Assembly: GCA_015520475.1 (NCBI GenBank)
Contig: WAQA01000012.1
Span: 1-7,250 of the forward strand
DNA from: Candidatus Bathyarchaeota archaeon
Lineage (GTDB): Archaea > Thermoproteota > Bathyarchaeia > Bathyarchaeales > WAQA01
Direction: 5' to 3'
Length of the DNA: 7,250 nucleotides
The position numbers were made by a program, and so were the translations under genes. Below the pieces are notes generated by a model. That model made no database searches. It was not told where the DNA came from and worked only from the letters and a program-made list of their open reading frames with translations. Positions 1-6,210 of the stretch are shown in pieces. Positions within the stretch are counted from its first letter, which is position 1; each line of letters opens with the position of its first letter.

Positions 1-84
1 CCTATAACGATTTCAAATATTGAAAGATGCATTGATATCCACATACAAGTTGCAGTTCGGGCAGCAGAAGGAATGGAAGGATAA
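1..84 (+). CDS. C-terminal fragment of an unidentified protein
   Basis: Reading frame 1 is open from the window edge to a TAA at 82-84 and gives 27 residues. The tail includes ERCIDIHIQVAVRAAEGMEG, which alternates hydrophobic and charged residues like a terminal amphipathic helix. I do not recognise the family. The frame is short, so chance is possible; the gene-like composition and the fact that a topA leader begins just after the stop favour a real gene end. The TAA lies inside an A/T-rich run that may be the topA promoter. The start and most of the protein are outside the window. Confidence 0.5.
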   Translation, partial: PITISNIERCIDIHIQVAVRAAEGMEG

Positions 85-92
85 AAATAAAT
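81..92 (+). promoter_or_regulatory. Candidate TATA box for topA
   Basis: The A/T-only run ATAAAAATAAAT directly overlaps the stop of the preceding gene fragment. An archaeal TATA element here would start transcription about 25 nt downstream, near 110-120, leaving a leader of about 55 nt before the topA ATG. No clear BRE is visible, so this rests on composition and position only. Confidence 0.3.
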
Positions 93-172
93 GAATGTGG
101 ATTATTCTATGAATAAGAGGCTGGAAAAGTAAGAATTTGGATCATTGATTTGATGGTTGAGGTTAAAATTGT

Positions 173-2260
173 ATGGCTGAAGAGAACGAGAAGGTTTTGA
201 TCATATGTGAAAAGCCTGATGCTGCGATGCGTGTAGCTAAGGCTCTAGACGAGAAGGAAGGGCCCATTAAGAGACAGATTAAAGGAGTTCCATACTACGA
301 GGCTAGGAGGGATGGGAGGAGGTTAGTAATTGTTCCGGCTCTGGGACACCTATATACTGTGGCGCCTAAGATCAAAGATAGAGAGGTCTACCCTGTCTTC
401 GACTTTTATTGGTTACCTAAACATGTTGCTGAGAGAGGATCAAAACATACAAAGACATGGATAGAGGTTATATCGAGACTGTCAAAGGAAGCTGACAGTT
501 TCATCCTTGCAACAGACTATGACATTGAAGGTGCGACTCTCGGATATACAATCCTCAAGTATGCATGCGGAGGAAAAGAAGGCGAAGCTAAGAGGATGAA
601 GTTTTCAACGTTAACCGTGAATGAACTGAGAGAGTCATACAGGAACCTTCAATCCCACATAGAGTTCCCGCTTGTCGAGGCAGGCGTATGCAGACATTTC
701 GTAGACGCCATCTACGGAATCAACCTATCACGTGCAATGACGATAGCCGCTAAGAAATATAGCGGTAAATATTCAACTTTGAGTACAGGGAGGGTTCAAG
801 GACCAACACTTAACTTTTTAGTTGCAAGAGAGAAGGAGATAAACTCCTTCGTTCCGATACCATACTGGAAGGTCACCGCTAAGGTTAGGATTTCAGGATC
901 AATATATATTGCCCAATACGAGAAGACATCAATTGAAAACTTAAGTGAAGCTGAAAGAATAGTCAAAGAGTGCGAGAATAGTCAAGGCACAGTTGTGAAT
1001 GTAGAAGTTAGGAGCATACGGCAGTCCCCTCCTAAACCATTTGATCTAGGCACCTTACAGACAGAAGCCTATGGAATCTTCAAGTACACGCCTCAGAGAA
1101 CCCTAAATATAGCTGAGCGACTATACCTCCAAGCGTTAATATCCTATCCTAGAACAGCAAGTCAGAAACTGCCACCCTCAATCAATTATAGGGAGATCCT
1201 GAAGTCGCTGGGTAGATCATCCAAGTATGAGAGATTATCTAACCTTCTACTCAGCAAAGAGAGACTTGTACCCAATGAGGGGAAGAGACAGGATCCAGCT
1301 CATCCAGCCATCTACCCAACTGGTAACTTACCTGAGAAGACCCTAAGCGAACCTGAACGGCGATTATGGGATTTAATAGTGAGACGTTTCATGGCTGTAT
1401 TTGGAGATGACGCGGTAAAGCAGAGCATGAAAGTAACATTGGACATAAATGGTTACAGATTCCATCTGAGAGGGAGACGAATAATAGAGGAGGGCTGGAT
1501 GAAATTTTATAGGCCGTACACTAGAACAGAGGAGGTTCTCCTACCATCCATAACTGAAGGAGACAAGGTTGAGGTTATAGAGATAATTCGGGAGGACAAG
1601 TTTACCAATCCCCCACCACGCCATAATCCAAGCAGCCTCCTAAAGAAGATGGAGGAGGTTGAGATAGGAACGAAGGCCACAAGAGCTGAGATAATCGAGA
1701 CCCTCTACAAGAGAGGATATATAGTAGATGAAAGGATAAAAGTGACGGATTTAGGCTTCGACGTCATAAACGTGCTGATGAAGTACTGTCCAACAGTAAT
1801 CTCAGTTGACTTCACAAGAGATCTAGAGAGAAGTATGGAGGCGATACAGAATGGCAACGAGAAGATGCAGAACGTTATAGATAAGGCAGTTAACCATCTG
1901 AGACCAGTACTGGAAACCTTCAAGAAAAGAGAGAAGGAGATAGGTCAAGCTCTAAGCGAGGCTATAAGGAAGGCTAGATTCCAGGATCGATACGTCGGTA
2001 CATGCCCGACATGTAAAACTGGAAGCCTGATGATCCTATATTCCAAACGTACAGGAAAACGTTTCTTAGGATGTACAAACTATTTTAGAGGGTTATGTAA
2101 GACGTCATATCCCCTCCCACAGAAAGGTACAATAAAACCTGCACGTAAAAACTGTAAGTTATGCGGATGGCCTCTAATCCTGGTTAAAGCCAGAGGAAAG
2201 AGGCCTTGGAATCTATGCTTCAACCCTAACTGTCCATCAAAGACGGAGAGATCAAGTTGA
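173..2260 (+). CDS. topA: Archaeal DNA topoisomerase I (type IA)
   Basis: This 695-residue type IA topoisomerase nicks one DNA strand through a 5'-phosphotyrosine link and relaxes negative supercoils using Mg2+. The Toprim domain is N-terminal, with E13 in CEKPDAA and the acidic set D115, D117, E119 in DYDIEG, the archaeal form of the bacterial DxDREGE motif. The catalytic tyrosine is Y325 in ISYPRT. The DNA-gate region continues through EIGTKATRAEIIETLYKRGY and TDLGF. Two four-cysteine zinc ribbons close the protein: C611, C614, C634, C642 and C661, C664, C682, C687. All key residues are present and the length is normal for archaeal TopA. The ATG at 173 follows GAGGT (159-163) at a 9-nt spacing, and the ATG at 153 is out of frame. 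Its last 4 nt overlap the next gene, implying an operon. Confidence 0.96.
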   Translation: MAEENEKVLIICEKPDAAMRVAKALDEKEGPIKRQIKGVPYYEARRDGRRLVIVPALGHLYTVAPKIKDREVYPVFDFYWLPKHVAERGSKHTKTWIEVISRLSKEADSFILATDYDIEGATLGYTILKYACGGKEGEAKRMKFSTLTVNELRESYRNLQSHIEFPLVEAGVCRHFVDAIYGINLSRAMTIAAKKYSGKYSTLSTGRVQGPTLNFLVAREKEINSFVPIPYWKVTAKVRISGSIYIAQYEKTSIENLSEAERIVKECENSQGTVVNVEVRSIRQSPPKPFDLGTLQTEAYGIFKYTPQRTLNIAERLYLQALISYPRTASQKLPPSINYREILKSLGRSSKYERLSNLLLSKERLVPNEGKRQDPAHPAIYPTGNLPEKTLSEPERRLWDLIVRRFMAVFGDDAVKQSMKVTLDINGYRFHLRGRRIIEEGWMKFYRPYTRTEEVLLPSITEGDKVEVIEIIREDKFTNPPPRHNPSSLLKKMEEVEIGTKATRAEIIETLYKRGYIVDERIKVTDLGFDVINVLMKYCPTVISVDFTRDLERSMEAIQNGNEKMQNVIDKAVNHLRPVLETFKKREKEIGQALSEAIRKARFQDRYVGTCPTCKTGSLMILYSKRTGKRFLGCTNYFRGLCKTSYPLPQKGTIKPARKNCKLCGWPLILVKARGKRPWNLCFNPNCPSKTERSS

Positions 2261-2481
2261 AATGTGAGATCTGTGGAAGAGAAGCCAACAGTAGATTCTG
2301 CGATCTACATGAAGAGGCATACCGCAACCTCCTCGAGAAATATGAAGTCTGGAAAGGCAGATTAGACATCACATGGAATGAATATTTGAGGAGGATTATT
2401 GAGAATCCCAATACTGGCATATGGGCAAAAGAAGTAGCTAAACACTTATCCTCCCAGAAAAGAAGAGATGATGGACGTTAG
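2257..2481 (+). CDS. Small zinc-finger protein coupled to topA, function unknown
   Basis: This 74-residue protein opens with a compact metal-binding motif, C3-x2-C6-x8-C15-x2-H18 (KCEICGREANSRFCDLH), consistent with binding one zinc ion. The remainder is predicted helical and ends in a segment containing PNTGIWAKEVAKHL. I think small archaeal proteins with this layout occur elsewhere, but I know no assigned function. The start is a TTG whose last two bases form part of the topA stop (TTGA, 2257-2260); no ATG or GTG in this frame gives the intact motif. The 4-nt overlap suggests translational coupling, hence a role linked to TopA or DNA handling, which is inference from position only. The C-terminus is basic and lysine/arginine-rich. 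Confidence 0.85.
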   Translation: MKCEICGREANSRFCDLHEEAYRNLLEKYEVWKGRLDITWNEYLRRIIENPNTGIWAKEVAKHLSSQKRRDDGR

Positions 2482-2637
2482 GCTTAAATTCTTCTTCGAA
2501 GTTACTTCTCTTGTTGATTGTTCGGTGTTAAGGCTGGAAAGTAGAGGATGATGGATTACGCCCCGTCAAGATACGTAACAGTCAATTATGAAAGAGGCAT
2601 CATATTACGTCAACGACGGATGTTATGGTGATGGATC
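2482..2637 (+). other. Intergenic region with two overlapping 27-codon ORFs
   Basis: Between the zinc-finger gene and the membrane-protein gene lies a pyrimidine-rich stretch at about 2489-2520 containing the palindrome CTTCGAAG (2494-2501); it might help termination. Two ORFs of exactly 27 codons follow each other: 2468-2551 and 2548-2631. Both begin ATGATGGA, the first overlaps the zinc-finger gene end, and they overlap each other by ATGA. The second is in the same frame as the membrane-protein gene and is separated from it by TGA at 2629-2631. The sequence GTTAAGGCTGGA (2527-2538) recurs before ubiX. Coding status is undecided. Confidence 0.4.
2627..2632 (+). promoter_or_regulatory. Shine-Dalgarno site GGTGAT fixing the start at 2638
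   Basis: GGTGAT is complementary to the ATCACC part of the archaeal 16S rRNA 3' end and lies 5 nt before the ATG at 2638. It covers part of the in-frame TGA at 2629-2631. Together these argue that translation of the membrane protein starts at 2638 and not further upstream. Confidence 0.7.
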
Positions 2638-3066
2638 ATGCGTAGAGAAATGGGACATAGAATGGCTACGTTGAGTAGAACCATTAGAAAGGCGTATTGG
2701 AGAATGAGCATCTCCAAGATGCCTAAGACGATAATCGCATATGCTCTGATTCTTATTGTAATCTTTCTTTTAGGTGGGGGAATATATGACATTGTAACGA
2801 TGCCGCCTCCATACTGGGTTTACGGCGGAACCATAAACTTCTTCTATCCCTCTCTCGGCTTCCAGCTCCTCGGAGAGAGCGTAATAGTGATGATACTATA
2901 TGCTATAGGAACAGCCGGTCTCCTCATCATCTACCACAGCATCAGATACGTGAATAATCCTAGACAGGCAGCTATAGCCCTATTCATAGGTTTAACCTTC
3001 TTTCTCATAGCATTCATACTCATCGAATCGATAATATACAATTACAAGATGTACTTCTATGGATAA
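2638..3066 (+). CDS. Ost3/Ost6-like membrane protein, probable oligosaccharyltransferase accessory subunit
   Basis: This 142-residue membrane protein has a basic N-terminus (about 1-30), expected inside the cell, and three hydrophobic helices at about 32-53, 79-99 and 111-133. Its pattern resembles the last three helices of eukaryotic Ost3/Ost6 and human MAGT1/TUSC3. GGGIYDIVTMPPPYW (46-60) matches the MAGT1 segment with SGQMWNHIRGPPY, NFFYPSLGFQLLGESVIVMI (67-86) matches [20 protein letters not shown], and a final helix ends in an aromatic-rich tail. This comparison is from memory. The eukaryotic thioredoxin-like oxidoreductase domain and the first helix are absent, and there is no CxxC. Ost3/6 binds STT3 and assists N-glycosylation; an equivalent role beside archaeal AglB is inference. 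No AglB gene lies in the window. A shorter start at M28 is possible but lacks the GGTGAT support. Confidence 0.75.
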   Translation: MRREMGHRMATLSRTIRKAYWRMSISKMPKTIIAYALILIVIFLLGGGIYDIVTMPPPYWVYGGTINFFYPSLGFQLLGESVIVMILYAIGTAGLLIIYHSIRYVNNPRQAAIALFIGLTFFLIAFILIESIIYNYKMYFYG

Positions 3067-3092
3067 TATCTTGGATCACTCCTTCTCCATCC

Positions 3093-3108
3093 AAAATTAA
3101 ATAATTTA
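3093..3108 (+). promoter_or_regulatory. Probable TATA promoter of the mtnA-endA-hisS cluster
   Basis: The 76-nt gap after the membrane-protein gene contains the A/T-only block AAAATTAAATAATTTA, with TTAAATAA (3097-3104) as the likely TATA core. A start about 25 nt downstream would leave a leader of roughly 15-20 nt before the ATG at 3143. GGAGGGG (3125-3131) would then lie close to the 5' end of the transcript. The small gaps downstream suggest that this promoter also serves endA and hisS. Confidence 0.5.
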
Positions 3109-3142
3109 GATTAAAGAGTCTCATGGAGGGGATACTGAATAT

Positions 3143-4175
3143 ATGAGAACTATCGAATGGAGAGACGGGGAAGTAGTCACAATAGATCAGACAAGACTTC
3201 CAGAGGAAGAAGTATGGATCAGATTGAGAACATGCAATGATGTAGCCTCAGCCATAAAGGACATGAAGGTTCGAGGGGCACCATTGATAGGAGCCGCAGC
3301 CGCGTATGGACTTGCACTTACAGCGTACCATTCAAATGCAAAGGACAAGAATAGTCTCCTCTCAGAACTAGATGAGGCAGCTGAAAGATTGAGGAGTACA
3401 AGACCTACAGCCGTCAACCTCTTCTGGGCTATCGAAAGAATCTTGGAGAAGGCTAGAAGAGCAACCGGTGAAGTTGAGGATTTAAGAAGGACCGTAATTG
3501 AAGAGGCTGAGAGAATAGCTGAGGAAGACGTTGAATCTAACCGTAGAATCGGAGAGAACGGCGCGGATCTGATAGAGGATGGAGACGTTATATTGACGCA
3601 TTGCAACGCCGGCAGCCTAGCAACAGTCGAGTATGGAACTGCACTTGCAGTTGTAAGAGCAGCACATCTAGAAGGAAAGAGGATAAGTGTGATCGCCGAT
3701 GAGACTAGACCGAAACTCCAAGGTGCAAGACTTACAGCTTATGAATTGATACGTGACGGTATACCAGTTACATTGATCACTGATAGCATGGTTGGATATG
3801 TGATGTCTAAAGGGATGGTTGACAAGGTTATTGTAGGAGCAGATAGAATAGTTCAGGATGCAGTTATAAATAAGATAGGGACATACACGGTTGCGGTATT
3901 AGCCCATGAACATAACATTCTACGTGGCTGCTCCAACATCAACATTTGATCTCTCAGCCACATCTAAAGACGTCATCATAGAGGAGAGATCTCCAGATGA
4001 AGTGATATTTATAGGGTCGAAGAGAATAGCGCCTGAAGGAGTTAAAGTCTTCAATCCAGCATTCGACATAACACCGCTAAGATATGTTGATTCGATAATA
4101 TGTGAGAAAGGAATATTACATCCCGCAAGGTACGATAACATTATTAAACCCGGCATGCTGAAAGAGATATTCTAG
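3143..4175 (+). pseudogene. mtnA: S-methyl-5-thioribose-1-phosphate isomerase, interrupted by one frameshift
   Basis: MtnA converts 5-methylthioribose-1-phosphate to the ribulose form in methionine/methylthioadenosine salvage, in the cytoplasm. The first frame (3143-3949) carries MRTIEWRDG, the substrate loop RGAPLIGAAAAYG, the catalytic cysteine C154 in THCNAGSLATVEYG, and the catalytic aspartate D234 in VGADRI. THCNAGSLAT favours MtnA over ribose-1,5-bisphosphate isomerase or an eIF2B-type subunit. At 3911-3920 the homology moves to another frame and continues through FYVAAPTSTFDL, EERSP, RIAPEGVKVFNPAFDITP and LHPARY to TAG at 4173-4175. The family consensus around the break is about NIPFYVAAP; the sequence fits a loss of 2 or 5 nt. 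Everything else is intact, so sequencing error or a very recent mutation is likelier than an old pseudogene. GGAGGGG lies 11 nt before the ATG. endA starts 9 nt after the stop. Confidence 0.9.
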
Positions 4176-4184
4176 GTTAGAATC

Positions 4185-4760
4185 ATGAGCTGCGAAGAGG
4201 AAACAAAAGCGGAGAAATCCAACGTCCAAAGAGAAGAGAAGGTGAAGATAAAGGCAACCTTCACGAAGGGAGAGATAATAGTCTCCTCAACCAAGGATAT
4301 AGAGGGGTTGAAGAGTCGAGGTTATGGCTCACAGAAGGAGAACGGATTATCACTGGAATTCTTTGAGGCACTCTACCTATTAAGTAAGGATTTAATAGAG
4401 ATTATAGATGAGAAAACCGGGAAGAAGATAACATTCCAAGATCTACTTAGAGAGTACAGATCCCTTAAGGAAAACGCTTGGGTCAAATATTTAATATACA
4501 GGGATCTCAGAAGCCGCGGATACGTTGTCCGCGAAGGATTCGGGTTGGGAATAGACTTCAGAGTATATGAAAGAGGCAGATATGGCAAGGGAACAGCGGA
4601 CTATTTAATATATGGCATAAGGGAGGGGCAGCCCGTTGCCATTGAGAGGATAGCCCAAACACTTGATTACTCCCAGAACCTCAAGAAGAAACTTATACTT
4701 GCAGTACTGAATCGCCGCGGAGAGATCGTATACTACTCCCTCTCAAGATTAACGTTTTAA
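4185..4760 (+). CDS. endA: tRNA-splicing endonuclease subunit EndA (catalytic His apparently missing)
   Basis: Archaeal EndA cuts introns out of pre-tRNA at bulge-helix-bulge structures. The 191 residues show a charged N-terminal extension (1-20), the N-terminal domain with LSLEFFEALYLL (about 56-67), and the catalytic domain with WVKYLIYRDLRSRGY, GLGIDFRVYERG and GEIVYYSLSR near the C-terminus. Of the Tyr-His-Lys triad, Y128 in DFRVY and a lysine cluster K167-K169 are present. Where the family usually has His, before the SKYLV-like strand, this protein reads GKGTADYLIY with T137. The loss suggests either a structural subunit of a heteromeric enzyme, as in Crenarchaeota, or an altered active site; the alignment was done by eye. 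The length fits the roughly 180-residue single-unit type. The gene sits 9 nt after mtnA and 32 nt before hisS, indicating co-transcription. Confidence 0.88.
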   Translation: MSCEEETKAEKSNVQREEKVKIKATFTKGEIIVSSTKDIEGLKSRGYGSQKENGLSLEFFEALYLLSKDLIEIIDEKTGKKITFQDLLREYRSLKENAWVKYLIYRDLRSRGYVVREGFGLGIDFRVYERGRYGKGTADYLIYGIREGQPVAIERIAQTLDYSQNLKKKLILAVLNRRGEIVYYSLSRLTF

Positions 4761-4782
4761 ACATCCCGGTAGATCCCTTATT

Positions 4783-4787
4783 GGAGG
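4783..4787 (+). promoter_or_regulatory. Shine-Dalgarno GGAGG deciding the hisS start
   Basis: GGAGG lies 5 nt before the ATG at 4793. A TTG at 4781 would open the same frame four codons earlier, but its first codons would be made from this ribosome-binding site. ATG 4793 is therefore preferred. Confidence 0.7.
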
Positions 4788-4792
4788 AAGAC

Positions 4793-6109
4793 ATGTTGCC
4801 TCAAAAACACTTCAGAACAGTCCGTGGAATGAGAGATCTACTTCCAGAAGAGGCTGAGGAGCTCAGATGGATCGAAAAGGAAGCAAGGAGAGTAGCTGAA
4901 TCCTTCGGCTACAGAGAGATAATAACTCCACTAATAGAATCCTATGAGTTATTGGCATTAAAAATAGGTGAAGAGAATAGACGGCGCATGTACGTCTTTG
5001 AGGATCTAGGAGGTAGAAAAGTTGCTCTTAGACCTGAATTCACAGCCTCCATAGCCAGGCTAGTTGCGGCTAAGATGATGAATAAACCGAAACCAATCAG
5101 GCTCTTCTGCACCGGAAGCCTATATAGATATGATGAACCTCAATACGGCAGATACAGAGAGTTTTGGCAGGCAAACTATGAATTGATAGGATCGAATAAG
5201 CCAGACGCAGATATTGAAATACTCATATTAACGGATTCTTTAATGAAGAGATTAAACCTGAAAGACTACTATGTCAAGATTGGACATGTAGGATTGATCC
5301 GTGGAATTTTATGCATGGAAGGGATAGGAGAAGAGGAACAGAACCATCTCATGCATCTTCTAGACAAGAAAATGTTTGATGAGGCAATGGCATACCTTAA
5401 AGGCATAGGCTGCAGCCAAAAATGTATAGAAACATTAAAGAACATGACAGAAGCCAGAAGCGAAGACAAACATGAAGCCATAGAGAGCATCATAAAATTG
5501 GTTGGAGATTATAGAGAGGCATACTCAGCCGCTAAGAACCTCTCAGAAATCTTGGATCTACTGGAGGAAGCCGATGTAGGAATAAGATACATTGTGGATG
5601 CTGGATTCGCTAGAGGACTCGAATACTACACCGGAATGATATTCGAAGTCTTCGTTCCAGATATGGAGATAGCTATTGGAGGCGGCGGAAGATATGATCG
5701 CCTAATCGAGCTCTTCGGAGGAGAACCTACACCAGCCGTCGGCGTAGCCTTCGGGATAGACCGTATCATGCTAGCCCTAGAAAGAGGCAGAACAAGAACA
5801 AGAACCGAAACCAAACCAAACATCCTAATCATCCCAGTCAACGAAGAAGTGAGAGGGGAAGCATTCAAGATATCATCAATACTTAGGGAGGCAGGCTTAA
5901 CAGTTGAGATTGAAGTTATGGGAAGAACCGTCTCCAGATCCCTCTCAGACGCTGATAGAAGAGGGATAACCCACACCATAATAGTTGGCCCTAAAGAGAT
6001 TAAGCAGGGAAAGATAATAATTAGAGACATGAAGACAAGAAAACAGAGAGAGGTCCACATCAGTAGAATACCTGAAGAAACAATAAATCTTCTAATGTCC
6101 CATAACTAA
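4793..6109 (+). CDS. hisS: Histidyl-tRNA synthetase
   Basis: This class II aminoacyl-tRNA synthetase charges tRNA-His with histidine in the cytoplasm. From ATG 4793 it has 438 residues, normal for the family. The N-terminus carries the typical RTVRGMRDLLPEEAEE. Motif 2 is LYRYDEPQYGRYREFWQ, with R112 and R120. The histidine-binding signature is ARGLEYYTGMIFE, where R274 corresponds to the catalytic arginine of bacterial HisRS, followed by GGGGRYDRL (296-304). Motif 3 is AVGVAFGIDRIM, with R324. A short Arg/Thr-rich linker, RGRTRTRTETK, leads to the C-terminal anticodon-binding domain (PNILIIPVNEE, SLSDADRRGI, IIVGPKE). No key residue is missing. It is the last gene of the mtnA-endA-hisS run; the 32-nt gap from endA shows no promoter. 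Confidence 0.97.
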   Translation: MLPQKHFRTVRGMRDLLPEEAEELRWIEKEARRVAESFGYREIITPLIESYELLALKIGEENRRRMYVFEDLGGRKVALRPEFTASIARLVAAKMMNKPKPIRLFCTGSLYRYDEPQYGRYREFWQANYELIGSNKPDADIEILILTDSLMKRLNLKDYYVKIGHVGLIRGILCMEGIGEEEQNHLMHLLDKKMFDEAMAYLKGIGCSQKCIETLKNMTEARSEDKHEAIESIIKLVGDYREAYSAAKNLSEILDLLEEADVGIRYIVDAGFARGLEYYTGMIFEVFVPDMEIAIGGGGRYDRLIELFGGEPTPAVGVAFGIDRIMLALERGRTRTRTETKPNILIIPVNEEVRGEAFKISSILREAGLTVEIEVMGRTVSRSLSDADRRGITHTIIVGPKEIKQGKIIIRDMKTRKQREVHISRIPEETINLLMSHN

Positions 6110-6210
6110 GAACTTCAATGCCAAACAACACCTGAGATGAATAATGGATCATCAAACCCTCAAACATACAGAACTGGAAGGAGACATAAACAGTTAAGGC
6201 TGGATCAAGC
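6110..6210 (+). other. Intergenic leader before ubiX with a 25-codon ORF
   Basis: No strong TATA box or T-rich terminator is visible in these 101 nt. A 25-codon ORF (6137-6214) ends in TGA overlapping the ubiX ATG as ATGA (6211-6214). GTTAAGGCTGGA (6193-6204) lies just before ubiX and repeats the sequence at 2527-2538. The ubiX start has no GGAGG or GGTGAT site, so initiation may depend on read-in from the small ORF or on a leaderless transcript. Confidence 0.4.

Noticed and set aside
2489..2520. Pyrimidine-rich stretch as a transcription terminator
   Set aside because: It lacks a run of five or more T and has only a short palindrome; the evidence is too weak for a separate feature.
2629..2631. 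TGA read as selenocysteine or read-through, joining the 2548 ORF to the membrane protein
   Set aside because: The TGA lies in a GGTGAT ribosome-binding site just before ATG 2638, no SECIS-like structure is evident, and the upstream residues do not resemble an Ost3/6 domain.
3187..3606. Minus-strand open frames, including those opposite mtnA, hisS and ubiX
   Set aside because: They lie fully opposite well-recognised genes, have serine/leucine-rich shadow composition and show no motif or ribosome-binding site.
3906..4175. Independent small gene starting at ATG 3906
   Set aside because: Its residues after the first few match the C-terminal third of MtnA, so it is the continuation of the same gene after a frame change.
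4781..4792. TTG start for hisS at 4781
   Set aside because: The first codons would be formed by the GGAGG ribosome-binding site of ATG 4793, and the usual HisRS N-terminus fits the later start.
6198..6207. GGCTGGATCA resembling the 3' end of 16S rRNA
   Set aside because: Only 10 nt match and the following CCTCC is absent; it is the sense strand, so it is neither a ribosome-binding site nor an rRNA fragment. Probably coincidence.
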